Source: Bacteroidales bacterium (lineage in GTDB: Bacteria; Bacteroidota; Bacteroidia; Bacteroidales; UBA10428). From it: a DNA stretch of 64,000 nt. Shown piece after piece: positions 43,675 through 53,249 of this stretch. The DNA lies in assembly GCA_016928305.1 (NCBI GenBank), contig JAFGKY010000114.1, positions 1-64,000 of the forward strand, read 5' to 3'. A program made the position numbers and the translations under genes. Position 1 is the first letter of the stretch, and every line of letters starts with the position of its first letter. The notes under the pieces were generated by a model. That model was not told where the DNA came from. It ran no database searches and saw nothing but the letters and a program-made list of their open reading frames with translations.

Positions 43675-45183
43675 TTAATGAGGTTCAGTTTTGCTCATTC
43701 GTGTTGCTCCCGACAAAGCATCAATATCCACACTTTCATCAAAGGAGACCGGTCTGGCCGGAGTCCGGGTAATCAAATTCTTGATTTGCCGGGGTGTCAG
43801 TTCGATTTTATCACTTATAAATTCAGGCCGGTTAAAATTCAAAACATAATCGTTATAAAATTCCGGATCTTTCTGTGGTAAAACAAAAGGCTTGTCAATC
43901 CCTCCGGTCTTATTTATGTGACAGAACCACGGTCGTGAAAAGGTATTATCATCGCGTTTACTTACGAACATGATCCATCGCCCGTTTTCCGACCATACAG
44001 GATAACTCTCCACATAATCTGAATTAACAGGCAGGTTGTGATATTCTTTCGATTCCAGGTCCATGATATAAATGTCGGATTCTTTATTATAAATGGTAAA
44101 GTATCCGTAATCGGCCATGCAGAAGAGTAAGTACCGCCCATCGGGTGATACACGGGGGAAGGATATACTTTTGCCGGTTTCCCTGGCCGTAAGCAATGTA
44201 TCGGATTTTCCCCATTTCATAGTTTGGTAGTCAAACGGGATTCGCAACAGATCGTATTGAATGTTCCTGTAATCGGTTGAATCAAAACCGTTTCCTGAAA
44301 TGTAAAATAAATACCGGCCATCGGGTGACCAGGATGGTACGTTTTCCAGCCTTTTTGTTGATAAAGCAGGACATGTTGTGATCATGTTTCTTTCCACATC
44401 AAGCAATATAATATCTGATGCCCTGTCCTGGACAACCTCATATTTATCGGTCTGTGCAAAAAACTGTTGATGGATCAGATTCACGGAATAAGCAATGTAT
44501 TTCCCCGAAGGGTGCCATGAGGGATAAACTCCTCCCGACATGGTATAGGTTGTTTTTGTATTGACAAACGACAATTCCCCGTTCCCACTGATCACCGTGC
44601 CGGGGAATGTTTTGCGCATGTGCAGTGACATTTGTCCGGGATTGAAATTGGCAAACGAATGACAATTCATGCAATTATTTCTGGCAATTGTGTTGATCAT
44701 AACCGGTGATTCATCGAAATTTTCGAGGCATCGCTGGTAAATACCCATTTCACTCCATAATATGTTCGCGGGAGCAATTTTCCTGTAAACAATATAAGGT
44801 GAAATGGAATCGGATGAAACACGAAGGATTATCGGATCATATCGCTTCCATTGTCCTTTATTCCCGGCATATAGATGAAATAAAATGCTTGTATCTTTAT
44901 TCATTGCTAACATATGCTTCCATTGGTTAAGCGGAATGTTGAAACCTCCCTTCCTTGAACGGAGAAAAAGATCTTTGCCTTGTGTGGTTTCTATTTTCAG
45001 GATGAATACCCTGCCTTTTTCTTTTAGGGTGAAATTCAACGGTGCGATATTGCATGGAATAGTAATGCCGGCATAATCAGGACTGATTTTTGGCATCACG
45101 TCAATTCTTTCTGCTTCGGGCAGATGGTTGCAGGAAAATAATAAGGGTAGTATCCATAAAAAGAATAAGCTTCTTTTTGTCAT
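43675..45183 (-). CDS. PD40 propeller lipoprotein with a c-type haem motif
   Basis: This 502-residue envelope lipoprotein has lipobox LLFSC (Cys18). A CMNCH motif at 171-175 is a canonical CxxCH haem-attachment site, suggesting a mono-haem cytochrome. The rest holds TolB-like PD40 blades (YPSWHPSGKYIAYS, NVPSWSPDGRYLFYIS, SFPRVSPDGRYLLFCM, SYPVWSENGRWIMFVS). A Met or His sixth ligand cannot be assigned by eye. The propeller plus haem layout recurs in Bacteroidota but has no known substrate. It starts 3 bases after a large DUF6057 membrane protein, so the two are co-expressed and may form an envelope electron-transfer or sensing unit. Confidence 0.85.
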   Translation of the reverse strand: MTKRSLFFLWILPLLFSCNHLPEAERIDVMPKISPDYAGITIPCNIAPLNFTLKEKGRVFILKIETTQGKDLFLRSRKGGFNIPLNQWKHMLAMNKDTSILFHLYAGNKGQWKRYDPIILRVSSDSISPYIVYRKIAPANILWSEMGIYQRCLENFDESPVMINTIARNNCMNCHSFANFNPGQMSLHMRKTFPGTVISGNGELSFVNTKTTYTMSGGVYPSWHPSGKYIAYSVNLIHQQFFAQTDKYEVVQDRASDIILLDVERNMITTCPALSTKRLENVPSWSPDGRYLFYISGNGFDSTDYRNIQYDLLRIPFDYQTMKWGKSDTLLTARETGKSISFPRVSPDGRYLLFCMADYGYFTIYNKESDIYIMDLESKEYHNLPVNSDYVESYPVWSENGRWIMFVSKRDDNTFSRPWFCHINKTGGIDKPFVLPQKDPEFYNDYVLNFNRPEFISDKIELTPRQIKNLITRTPARPVSFDESVDIDALSGATRMSKTEPH

Positions 45184-45186
45184 TGG

Positions 45187-47022
45187 CTAATATTTTTCAC
45201 TGTATGATCCAGGATTTTTAACGGATGATTTCAACGGTCTGCTGTATAAGTAATAATACCAGTACGTCTGTCTGAACTTATTCAGTGATCTTTTGGCAGC
45301 CGACGGATTACCTTTATACCGGCCAAAAAGAATACCTGAAAATGCATTAAAATTTTGTTGTATGGCTTCGTCTATGGTGTACCCCAACGCATCATTGAAA
45401 ACAGTAATTCCTTTTGTAGCCTGATACATCAAAATTGCTTCCTGACAAGACCGGGGGAGTTTGGCATAGCCCATGCTTTTAAACCGGGGAAGAGATGCAA
45501 GCACCTCACCGGGCCTGTTGGCTAATAAATTGTAAGCGATTAAATATTCAAATGCCATTTTATTCGAAAGACTGTCAGTGGCAAGAAATTTCAGATTATC
45601 GTATGGATCTTCGATAGCTGTGAAAAAATCAGTTGCAGGATTCATTTGCCTGAGCCTCCCAAGCTCGGGATCTTTCTTCACGCAATCGTCGCAATACAAA
45701 TACCTGCGATACTTTTTAGCCCATGCCCTTGTAACGGATGAGGATTCGAGGATATTCAGATACTTTTCTGACGTTTTATATTGTCCGGTTATTATATAAG
45801 ATTTTACAAGACGTTCAAGTATGCGGGGCTGTATGCCGAAAACCGTCAATGCTTCGTTGGCCCAATGCCTCGCTTCATTTATCAATCCCATATCATAGTA
45901 AATATCGCTCAGGGGTATGGTAATTGAAGCGTCCGTCGGGCTTTGAACGATCAATGCTTCCTGGCGCCAGACCTGAGGATAAAAAAACATGTAATCCAGT
46001 ATTATTCCTTTCTGGTACAGGGCTCTGTTTACCAACGAAAGAACGGGCTTTTTCTGGACAATCTCAATATCAGCTGTGTGCAGCAATTCATCCCATTTAT
46101 TTTCGTATGCCAACCGGTCTATACGGATTAATATTTTATAATCCGGCTTATAAGTTATTTTAAAAGTAACAAAAAACAGTAAAGGCAGGAATACTATAAA
46201 ATTAATATAGATCAGCCGTTGTGTGTCGCCACGAGCATTCAGCAGCATTCCGGAGTAATAACTGAGCAACAAAACAATAAAAATAAGTCCGGATGTTGCA
46301 TTGATGATGACCGGTATTATTTCTCTGCCTCCTGTTATAAAATGACCACTGTATGCTTCCCACAGGGATGAATATCGCTGGTCAGAAAGGTACCAAAGAA
46401 CGGGGATAGAAAGAACAATGGCAAGGAACAGAATAGCCTTTACATATTTTTTTTTGTATACGGGTAATGCCAGTGTACCCGCCAGAAACACAGTAAGACC
46501 AGCGCTATCGGTTAAATAATAAACAAGAAAGGCCAGCCATAAATAGGCTATATATTGATAGGCTTTTTTCAGGTTAAGTTTTTGGTATATCACTGCAAAG
46601 CCAAGAGCAACCGTAAAAGCAACAGAGATATCCGGAGTAAACTGGTAACTTCCATGTCCTGCAATCAAAGGAATTACTGCTAACGTAAGGGGAACAGGAA
46701 TGAAAGCATCCGGAATACGTTCCTTAATTAATTGGTATACGAAGAAACACCAGATGCCAGTTTGCAGTAAAACCAGCAATATTGCAACGATTGTATTTCC
46801 ATAAAACTGAAAAATAAAAAGTCCGGTATAATCCGAAATTCCTCCGGCATACGAAAGGTAATATTTGAAAAAACTGAAATTGTTACCAAAGAATGGCTGG
46901 TGCATATGACAGGCAAGGCTCGGATCGACTTTTACAAAGAAATATACCAGCAATGTGACAGCGATAAAAAAGAAAAATGTATTTCCAGCGTTGACAGGTA
47001 TCTTTTTTAGCATAGCCGGCAT
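45187..47022 (-). CDS. DUF6057 family membrane protein
   Basis: From ATG 47022 this protein has 611 residues. The N-terminal part has about ten to twelve helices (to about residue 290). The C-terminal 310 residues are soluble and helical, TPR-like (YDMGLINEARHWANEAL, LVKSYIITGQYKTSEKYLNILE), and would face the periplasm. This layout matches DUF6057, which has no known activity. The ORF-track start is a TTG at 47034 that lies too close to the -7 box at 47043. The downstream haem/PD40 lipoprotein is only three bases away. A role in assembling or reading envelope complexes is inferred. Confidence 0.8.
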   Translation of the reverse strand: MPAMLKKIPVNAGNTFFFFIAVTLLVYFFVKVDPSLACHMHQPFFGNNFSFFKYYLSYAGGISDYTGLFIFQFYGNTIVAILLVLLQTGIWCFFVYQLIKERIPDAFIPVPLTLAVIPLIAGHGSYQFTPDISVAFTVALGFAVIYQKLNLKKAYQYIAYLWLAFLVYYLTDSAGLTVFLAGTLALPVYKKKYVKAILFLAIVLSIPVLWYLSDQRYSSLWEAYSGHFITGGREIIPVIINATSGLIFIVLLLSYYSGMLLNARGDTQRLIYINFIVFLPLLFFVTFKITYKPDYKILIRIDRLAYENKWDELLHTADIEIVQKKPVLSLVNRALYQKGIILDYMFFYPQVWRQEALIVQSPTDASITIPLSDIYYDMGLINEARHWANEALTVFGIQPRILERLVKSYIITGQYKTSEKYLNILESSSVTRAWAKKYRRYLYCDDCVKKDPELGRLRQMNPATDFFTAIEDPYDNLKFLATDSLSNKMAFEYLIAYNLLANRPGEVLASLPRFKSMGYAKLPRSCQEAILMYQATKGITVFNDALGYTIDEAIQQNFNAFSGILFGRYKGNPSAAKRSLNKFRQTYWYYYLYSRPLKSSVKNPGSYSEKY

Positions 47023-47042
47023 AGATAACAACAATTAAGTAA

Positions 47043-47050
47043 CAAATATA
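47043..47050 (-). promoter_or_regulatory. -7 element of the DUF6057 operon
   Basis: TATATTTG on the minus strand, an exact TAnnTTTG match about 20 bases before ATG 47022. No clear TTG was found at the expected upstream spacing. Confidence 0.5.
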
Positions 47051-47130
47051 GGGATTTTAAGGTTGACTTAGCTGACATCCGGTGGGACCCGTACTAATCA
47101 TGAAGTTTTAGTTACAGAGCTGAAAAACCG

Positions 47131-48189
47131 ATGATTCGTATCTATAAAATCAAGTTGAAGCATAATGGTCAATTTTCTACCTTTGCTGTTCTGACATACC
47201 AGCCGTCAGATTTCATAATGGATAAACAGGAAGCCGTTAAATACATGAATTCATTGGGCAGGGGACGGATACCTTTCCTTTTTGTTATTGATTTTGAGAT
47301 GAAAGCCATCCGGTTTTTTCTTCTGGATCAAAAGCTTCCCCCGACGGTATTGTTTGACTTCCCTTCCATTGGAAACATCGGTTCCAGGCAAAAAAAGAAA
47401 GCCTGTTTTACTTTCCGTAAATATCCTGTTAGCTTCGCGAAATATAACAATGCATTTAAGGCCATACAAAAACACATACAACACGGCAATACGTTTTTAG
47501 TCAACCTCACTTTTCCAACACGTATTGAAACCAGCCTGACACTTCGGGAGATCTTTTTTCAAGCCACGGCAAAGTACAGGATTCTTGTTGATGATGCGTT
47601 TGTATGTTTTTCTCCGGAGACATTTGTAACTATAACCGGCGACACCATTTTCACCTATCCGATGAAGGGGACAGTGGATGCTTCTGTTCATGAACCGGAG
47701 AAGAAAATCCTGTCGGATGAGAAAGAGACGGCTGAACACAGCACCATCGTGGATCTTCTGAGGAATGACCTGAGTATGATAGCCACATCCGTGAAAGTGA
47801 ACCGGTTCCGGTACATCGACCGGATACACACACACGAGGGGGAATTGTTGCAGGTTTCATCGGAAATCAGCGGCAAATTGCCAAGGGGGTTTCGATTGAA
47901 GCTGGGCGAAATCTTCTTTGCTCTGTTGCCGGCAGGTTCGATTACCGGTGCCCCCAAAGAAAAAACAGTTGCCATCATCCGTGAGGCTGAGAAAACAGAC
48001 CGGGGTTATTATACCGGTGTTTGCGGCATTTTTGACGGAAACAACCTGGACAGTGCAGTGATGATCCGTTTTATCGAAATGAAAAATGAAACGATGTTCT
48101 TCCGCAGCGGAGGGGGAATTACCTTTTTAAGTAATGCCAGGGCAGAATATAAAGAACTTAAGGATAAAGTATATGTGCCAATTGCTTGA
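47131..48189 (+). CDS. pabB: Aminodeoxychorismate synthase component I
   Basis: This enzyme converts chorismate and ammonia to 4-amino-4-deoxychorismate for folate synthesis. At 352 residues it is the short form lacking the N-terminal half of TrpE-type enzymes. It keeps the chorismate-binding motifs: YPMKGTVDA (about 172-180), EHSTIVDLLRNDL, RIHTHEGELLQV, GSITGAPKEKTV and YYTGVCGIF. It overlaps the aminotransferase-fold pabC by 17 bases, so expression is coupled. No glutaminase gene (pabA) is in the window. The start may instead be the later ATG MDKQEAV, about 30 residues in. Confidence 0.92.
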   Translation: MIRIYKIKLKHNGQFSTFAVLTYQPSDFIMDKQEAVKYMNSLGRGRIPFLFVIDFEMKAIRFFLLDQKLPPTVLFDFPSIGNIGSRQKKKACFTFRKYPVSFAKYNNAFKAIQKHIQHGNTFLVNLTFPTRIETSLTLREIFFQATAKYRILVDDAFVCFSPETFVTITGDTIFTYPMKGTVDASVHEPEKKILSDEKETAEHSTIVDLLRNDLSMIATSVKVNRFRYIDRIHTHEGELLQVSSEISGKLPRGFRLKLGEIFFALLPAGSITGAPKEKTVAIIREAEKTDRGYYTGVCGIFDGNNLDSAVMIRFIEMKNETMFFRSGGGITFLSNARAEYKELKDKVYVPIA

Positions 48190-48778
48190 AACAATAAAAG
48201 TGAAGCATAAGAGGCTTATGCAGGTTGCTTACCATAACAACCGTGTTAATGATTCACGCAAGGCTTTGTTCGGGTTAAGCCGGGAATGGGATCTGTCAGA
48301 GATCATTCATATGCCGGATCTTGATCCTGATCTTATATATCGTTGCCGGCTTCTTTATGCAAGAGAAGTTAACAGCATTGAGTTCGTACCTTATGTCAGG
48401 CGAAATATTCAAAATTTGTATGTCGTCGATTGCGGTGATTTCGATTATTCATTCAAATATGCAGAGAGGAGTGTATTCGAAAAGCTGAAGGCAATTGTTC
48501 CTGATCCGGAGGTGGCTGATATTTTGCTGATCAAAAACGGTTTGATTACCGATACTTCTTTTTCAAACATCATTCTGTATGATGGGTTGCGCTGGTATAC
48601 ACCGGCTATCCCACTACTGAAAGGAACTAAACGCGAATACTATATAGATAAGGAAATGATCTTTCCACGGGATATCCGGTTGGATGATCTTCACCTGTAT
48701 AAAAAGCTAAGACTGATCAATGCCATGCTTGATTGGGATGAAGGAGAAGATATCCCTATTGAACATATTATACAATGA
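48173..48778 (+). CDS. pabC: Aminodeoxychorismate lyase (class IV aminotransferase fold)
   Basis: This 201-residue enzyme would release p-aminobenzoate and pyruvate from aminodeoxychorismate. Motifs of the class IV PLP family are visible: KYAERSVFEKL with the candidate PLP lysine, LIKNGLITDTSFSNIILYDG and WYTPAIPLLKGTKREY. ATG 48173 overlaps the end of pabB by 17 bases; the ORF-track start at 48134 adds residues without family similarity. It is short, about 70 residues less than the Escherichia coli enzyme. Confidence 0.88.
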   Translation: MCQLLETIKVKHKRLMQVAYHNNRVNDSRKALFGLSREWDLSEIIHMPDLDPDLIYRCRLLYAREVNSIEFVPYVRRNIQNLYVVDCGDFDYSFKYAERSVFEKLKAIVPDPEVADILLIKNGLITDTSFSNIILYDGLRWYTPAIPLLKGTKREYYIDKEMIFPRDIRLDDLHLYKKLRLINAMLDWDEGEDIPIEHIIQ

Positions 48779-48825
48779 AATGAAAAAAGAAAAGTCATAA
48801 ACCAACCGGCAAGGGCCAGAATGGT

Positions 48826-49227
48826 TCATTCTGCCCTGCTCATTACCATCTTGCCGTGCGAAACTCCTTTAATAGCCAGTATTTTATCAGATAATTCGGT
48901 TAACCGGTTTGCAATACCCTTTATGGCAATAATTTCGAGACAGATGTTATGACTCAGGTGAAAATGCTGAACGGATAAAATTACATCGTGGTAATCATGT
49001 TGTATATCATTTGATTTAGCCGTTATATCCCGCTTATGGTGATCATAGACGATAATAATGGCCCCGGCAACAACATTATTACACTGCCATTTCTTTTCAA
49101 CCAGGCTTTTTTCGATCAAGGCCCGGATAGCCTGGGAACGATTGGGGTATTTGTTCTCTTTTACAAAAGCATCCAGGGCTTTTAATAAATTCTCTTCCAG
49201 GCTGACTCCAAAACGACTTACGGACAT
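48826..49227 (-). CDS. nikR: Nickel-responsive regulator NikR
   Basis: This 133-residue regulator has a ribbon-helix-helix DNA-binding N-terminus (SRFGVSLEENLLKALDAF, NRSQAIRALIE) and a C-terminal ACT-like metal domain. The four nickel ligands of the Escherichia coli protein align at His77, His88, His90 and Cys96 (QHDYHD, QHFHLSHNIC). It therefore probably senses nickel and represses uptake genes. I chose ATG 49227; the ORF-track start at 49389 reads through the end of the GH74 gene and gives no family match. It lies 59 bases after that gene on the same strand. No nickel transporter is in the window. Confidence 0.93.
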   Translation of the reverse strand: MSVSRFGVSLEENLLKALDAFVKENKYPNRSQAIRALIEKSLVEKKWQCNNVVAGAIIIVYDHHKRDITAKSNDIQHDYHDVILSVQHFHLSHNICLEIIAIKGIANRLTELSDKILAIKGVSHGKMVMSRAE

Positions 49228-49286
49228 GGCGATATTTTTTATTTGAATTGTGTAATAAAAGTAATCATACAATACGAAACGGCATC

Positions 49287-51620
49287 TTATTTCACCGGGT
49301 CGCCGTATAGTATTCCTCGGCCGTGTGTTCCAACATAAACTCTTCCATGGATTTTCGGATCTCCTGTAATGTGGAAAAGCATTCCCCATTGATGCTGATC
49401 ATCGTTGATGTGTATCCAATGCTTTGCCATATCGTCAGAACGAAAAATACCTCTTATTCCGTTAACGATACCAATCAGGTACAAGGATGAATAATCGTTT
49501 TCCGTGAGCCCCTTCCCAAATCCGAAAGCATGAATTTCCTGAACGCTTTCTGATTTTATAAAAGTCTCACCTGTATCCGTTGAGTGAAACAGTCCGTCAA
49601 AGGCGGCGATCCACAGATCTCCTTCTTTACCCGGTGCCGCATAAATGCGGTCCTGTCCGCCGCGCCAGTCACCCCGATTAAGCTTTGATTGTGGCAATCC
49701 TCCGGGCAGGTTCATTTCCTTTTCAGAAAAAGAGGCTCCCCCGTTTGTGCTGATGAATAGTTTTCCGCTGAAGAGATCTATACCATAAAATCTTTCGGGA
49801 TTTACCCGGTCGGCTATTACCCGTGTGTTGTCGGGGATGCCCTGGCATTCAGCCCAGGTTATTCCGCTACCATGTGTATAATAAACCGGCATCGGTTTCG
49901 ATGTGCTGCCCGGAAAAAAACCCCTGCGGACCGGATCAGGCGACCAGATCCAGGTTTTGCCGTCAGCAGAAACAGCAATATGTCCAAGCCTGCTTTCGGG
50001 ATGAGGTAAGGAGGCAGCCGGTTGCCATGTTATGCCCCCGTTGGTGGAATAACCGATATTTTTCCCTCTGTTATAATTGGTTGCCATTCCTACCCTTACA
50101 ATGATATCGGGATTATTTTCAGCGCAGGCCACACTATTGGTATTGCCAAACCGGGGATTGTCAAAATTTCCTTCAGCAGACGGTTTATCCAGATTCCAAT
50201 GCACAAAACCACCATAATCTCCGATGGCGGATATCAAATGTGCACCTTTGGGAGGGCTGAGCAGTTCGAGCGCAACGGTTTCTTCAATGCCTGTACTCAT
50301 AACGCTCCAGGTTGTCGGTTTGCCGGCATCGGCATCGGTCAGATTAAATGTTTCATAACCGCCAAAACCCGTGGTGAACATGGCATGATCGGGATCACCA
50401 GGATCGATTTCAATATCAAACAGCCAGTGGATCGATGTGCGTTCGGTATACGGAGCCAGGGAATAATCAAACGTACCACCGCCACCGAAAATCGTTGTCC
50501 ATGTTCTTCCTCCATCGGTGCTTCGGAAGATATCCTCGCCACCTGCGCTGTCCCAACGTCCGTATGAACTTACGATAAGGGCCCGGGGATTCTGTGAGTC
50601 GACAGAAACCGCTGCATAGCCAAAGGCTTCACCGGCGGCCGTATCAGGTGTATCCGGTGTGATCTCAGTCCATTCCTTATTGTTTGTATTATATTTCCAA
50701 ACTGCGCCATCACGCATACGGGAAGGACCGGGAGAGCTTCCATACGTTTGATACAGGGTGCCGTCAGATGCCAGTACTGCATGTGTGGGTCGATATTGAG
50801 TGGGCTGACCGTAAACAGGATTCCATGTCTGCCCTGCATCGGTGCTGCAAAATAAATTATTACGGTCAAGCAGGGATACGCCTGCATATATAACCGAACA
50901 TGCCTTATCAGCCGACCCACTATGGGAATCAAAAATAACAAAAACAATGCCGCAGCCCTGGTTAAACCATTGCCAGAAACGGAGACTGTCTTCATTATGA
51001 ATATGGGAGGGCGGATTTTCAGCAATGTCCGGGAAGGTTTCAACACAACTCCAGGATATCCCGCCGTCGGTGCTTTTCCACAAACCTGCCTTCCGTGTGC
51101 CCAGGTAAATGATGTTGCCGTCATACGGATCAACCGCCATCCGTTCACCGTTGCCACGCCCGTTTTCGTTAGCTCCCATCTTGAACGGCACATCGGTTCG
51201 CCGGAAGGTTCTGCCTCTATCATGCGATCGGAGAACAGCCCCATTGGGGGTACGGTCGTTGGTGTATGTACCGCATGCAAGATAAACGCGGTCTGGATCG
51301 GATGGATCAAGCGCAATACTTTCCACTCCCATCAGGTTGGCATCGTCGTATGACAACCAGTCTAGCAAGGGTTCCCACCTCATCGTTTCCGGGTTTCGGC
51401 GATAGGCCCCACCCATATCTGTGCGGCAGTAACAGACCCCCCTCGCGGTTGGATGAAAAATAATACCGTCGACAAATCCGCCTCCGACGATTTGAACATT
51501 CTTCCATTCATAGGGCATAGATGAGATCTCCTGAGGCCTGTCATGTTGGGCTTCTGAGGTACTTTGAATAATTGCAGTAAGCAAAACGACCAGACAGACT
51601 GTCATTAAAATTCGGTTCAT
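49287..51620 (-). CDS. GH74-type xyloglucanase-like exported enzyme
   Basis: This 777-residue protein has a signal peptide ending TSEAQ and the two-propeller GH74 layout. Family motifs are clear: YEWKNVQIVGGGFVDGIIFHP, YCRTDMGGAYR with candidate catalytic Asp68, NGAVLRSHDRGRTF, and GERMAVDP. Later comes ADRVNPERFYGID, with the second catalytic Asp near residue 603. BNR/Asp-box signatures (STDGGISW, STNGGASF) recur. GH74 enzymes cleave xyloglucan or related beta-1,4-glucans outside the cell. No C-terminal T9SS tail was recognised, so it may be periplasmic. The gene is not part of a SusC/SusD polysaccharide locus here. Confidence 0.9.
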   Translation of the reverse strand: MNRILMTVCLVVLLTAIIQSTSEAQHDRPQEISSMPYEWKNVQIVGGGFVDGIIFHPTARGVCYCRTDMGGAYRRNPETMRWEPLLDWLSYDDANLMGVESIALDPSDPDRVYLACGTYTNDRTPNGAVLRSHDRGRTFRRTDVPFKMGANENGRGNGERMAVDPYDGNIIYLGTRKAGLWKSTDGGISWSCVETFPDIAENPPSHIHNEDSLRFWQWFNQGCGIVFVIFDSHSGSADKACSVIYAGVSLLDRNNLFCSTDAGQTWNPVYGQPTQYRPTHAVLASDGTLYQTYGSSPGPSRMRDGAVWKYNTNNKEWTEITPDTPDTAAGEAFGYAAVSVDSQNPRALIVSSYGRWDSAGGEDIFRSTDGGRTWTTIFGGGGTFDYSLAPYTERTSIHWLFDIEIDPGDPDHAMFTTGFGGYETFNLTDADAGKPTTWSVMSTGIEETVALELLSPPKGAHLISAIGDYGGFVHWNLDKPSAEGNFDNPRFGNTNSVACAENNPDIIVRVGMATNYNRGKNIGYSTNGGITWQPAASLPHPESRLGHIAVSADGKTWIWSPDPVRRGFFPGSTSKPMPVYYTHGSGITWAECQGIPDNTRVIADRVNPERFYGIDLFSGKLFISTNGGASFSEKEMNLPGGLPQSKLNRGDWRGGQDRIYAAPGKEGDLWIAAFDGLFHSTDTGETFIKSESVQEIHAFGFGKGLTENDYSSLYLIGIVNGIRGIFRSDDMAKHWIHINDDQHQWGMLFHITGDPKIHGRVYVGTHGRGILYGDPVK

Positions 51621-51690
51621 TGCAAATTTCTTTTGAATTGAATGCTAAAATAATGCTAATATATCTATTATAATTTACCGCAAGGTTTGA

Positions 51691-51698
51691 CAAAAGTA
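51691..51698 (-). promoter_or_regulatory. Candidate -7 element of the GH74 gene
   Basis: TACTTTTG on the minus strand fits TAnnTTTG and lies about 70 bases before the ATG. No convincing -33 TTG was seen. Confidence 0.35.
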
Positions 51699-51781
51699 AA
51701 ATTCAGAATGTAATTTGCATTAATCACACGAATACTGACTACTGATTCCATTTTTGGCCTGCAATTTGCGGATTGAAAAAT

Positions 51782-52117
51782 ATGAAAAGATATTTAGCGA
51801 TACTTGTTTTGCTTTCTGCATTCATTTCAGTATCAGGACAGAAAGTTTTTTCCGTAAGGTATGAGAACCAGGCAGATGTGAAAGTTTTTGTGGTTAACTA
51901 TGAAAATCAGGCTGATTTAAAAGTATATAAGGTCAAATACGAAAATCAGGCCGGGGACAATGACGGGAAATGGTTTTTTACAAAATATGAAAACCAGGCC
52001 CAAAAAAAGATCTATTTTGTACGGTATGAAAACCAGGCCGATTTGAAATTTTTTTTTGTTGATTATGAAAATCAGGCGGGATGGAATAAAATGGAGAAGA
52101 TATACCTGATGTATTAG
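51782..52117 (+). CDS. DUF6150 repeat protein with six YENQA units
   Basis: This 111-residue exported protein has a signal peptide ending SVSGQ. The mature 90 residues are almost wholly six repeats of (V/K)xYENQA(D/G)xK, spaced 12-17 residues, alternating with hydrophobic strands (KVFVVN, KVYKVK, KIYFVR, KFFFVD). This matches the DUF6150 family of small periplasmic or secreted repeat proteins, whose function is unknown. The conserved Asn and Gln suggest a beta-solenoid with a ladder of polar side chains. The track start at 51773 is a TTG; I use ATG 51782. It stands alone between divergent genes. Confidence 0.82.
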   Translation: MKRYLAILVLLSAFISVSGQKVFSVRYENQADVKVFVVNYENQADLKVYKVKYENQAGDNDGKWFFTKYENQAQKKIYFVRYENQADLKFFFVDYENQAGWNKMEKIYLMY

Positions 52118-52274
52118 GTGTTCAGCCTCTCACCGATTGTTTTGAGCTGATGCAATGCAGCGGCACATCCATTTTCAATTTCAGGAATGCATAAACATTA
52201 TGCAGGTTATTCTGCAGGGTGCAGAATAATTACTTGTTCAGCGACTATTTATATAGTATTCCTCTACTTGTGTT

Positions 52275-53249
52275 TTATACATAGTTATTCTCCCGGAACC
52301 ATGCCAGGGTATCGGATAGAGTTTCCGTGAAAGGCCTGGGATTATGATCCAGGGCCAGCCTGGCCTTTTCGTGAGAAATATTTTTATTTCCATTTTTGAG
52401 GGCATGCAGTGAAACAGAAGTATATAAAGGTTCTTTTTTGCGGATAACAGCGTGTAAATTTAAGAATGGGGTTCCAAGCTGCGCTACCCAGGTAGGTAAT
52501 TCCAACCATGGTGTTTTATGTCCGCCCAGTTTTTCAATCTCACAGGCCAAAGTCTTCACACTTTGCCAGCTGCCTCCTACCAGATAACATTCTCCGGGAA
52601 TACCAAGGTCAACAGAACGGATTGCGGCTTTACATACATCTCGAACGTCAACCCAATCGTAACCACCGGGTATCAACGCCGGAATTTGTCCCTTGTATAA
52701 TCTTATGATAGCATTGCCTGTCAGTGATGGTTTGTAATCAAAAGGACCTAAAACTGCAGTCGGATTAATTACAATTATTTCAAGATCTTTTGATGAAGCT
52801 TTCATCATAAGATCCTGACTCAGGGCCTTTGAACGATCATAAGAAAAACTGCTGTCAACAGCTAATTTACGGGTTTCGTTAAGTTCAACATCAAGGGGTT
52901 CATGCCGGAAGGCATGTATTGAACTGAAATGAATGATCTTCCTGACTCCGGTGGATTTTGCTGCTTTGATGAGGGTTGCGCAACCGTCGAAATTTATTTT
53001 TTTGCACAGTGGATCATTTTTCCGTATGCTGATGTAAGCTGCCAGGTGAAATACAATTTCACATCCCGAGCATAGATTACTAAGGTCGGTTTCACTGGTG
53101 ACGTCACCTTTGATGAATTCCACCTTCATACCATCCAGGGCTTTTTTGTCGTTGTGCACCAGCGCTTTCACTTCGTGACCCTGATCAGTCAGCATTCGGC
53201 ACAACGTATTACCAATATGTCCGGAAGTTCCGGTAACTGCAATTTTCAT
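52275..53249 (-). CDS. NAD-dependent epimerase/dehydratase, dihydroflavonol-reductase-like
   Basis: This 324-residue short-chain dehydrogenase of the extended type has TGTSGHIG (6-13), an Rossmann dinucleotide motif, FSSIHAF and the catalytic YDRSK with Tyr and Lys. VNPTAVLGPFD and GGYDWVDVRDV are typical of dihydroflavonol-4-reductase-like proteins. It would oxidise or reduce a sugar, terpenoid or ketone. The ORF-track start at 53300 adds 17 hydrophobic residues; I use ATG 53249, directly before the Rossmann strand. No operon partner is present. Confidence 0.88.
   Translation of the reverse strand: MKIAVTGTSGHIGNTLCRMLTDQGHEVKALVHNDKKALDGMKVEFIKGDVTSETDLSNLCSGCEIVFHLAAYISIRKNDPLCKKINFDGCATLIKAAKSTGVRKIIHFSSIHAFRHEPLDVELNETRKLAVDSSFSYDRSKALSQDLMMKASSKDLEIIVINPTAVLGPFDYKPSLTGNAIIRLYKGQIPALIPGGYDWVDVRDVCKAAIRSVDLGIPGECYLVGGSWQSVKTLACEIEKLGGHKTPWLELPTWVAQLGTPFLNLHAVIRKKEPLYTSVSLHALKNGNKNISHEKARLALDHNPRPFTETLSDTLAWFRENNYV

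Noticed and set aside
51782-52117. YENQA repeats as a CRISPR-like array
   Set aside because: The units are in-frame coding repeats with irregular spacing, not constant repeats with unique spacers.
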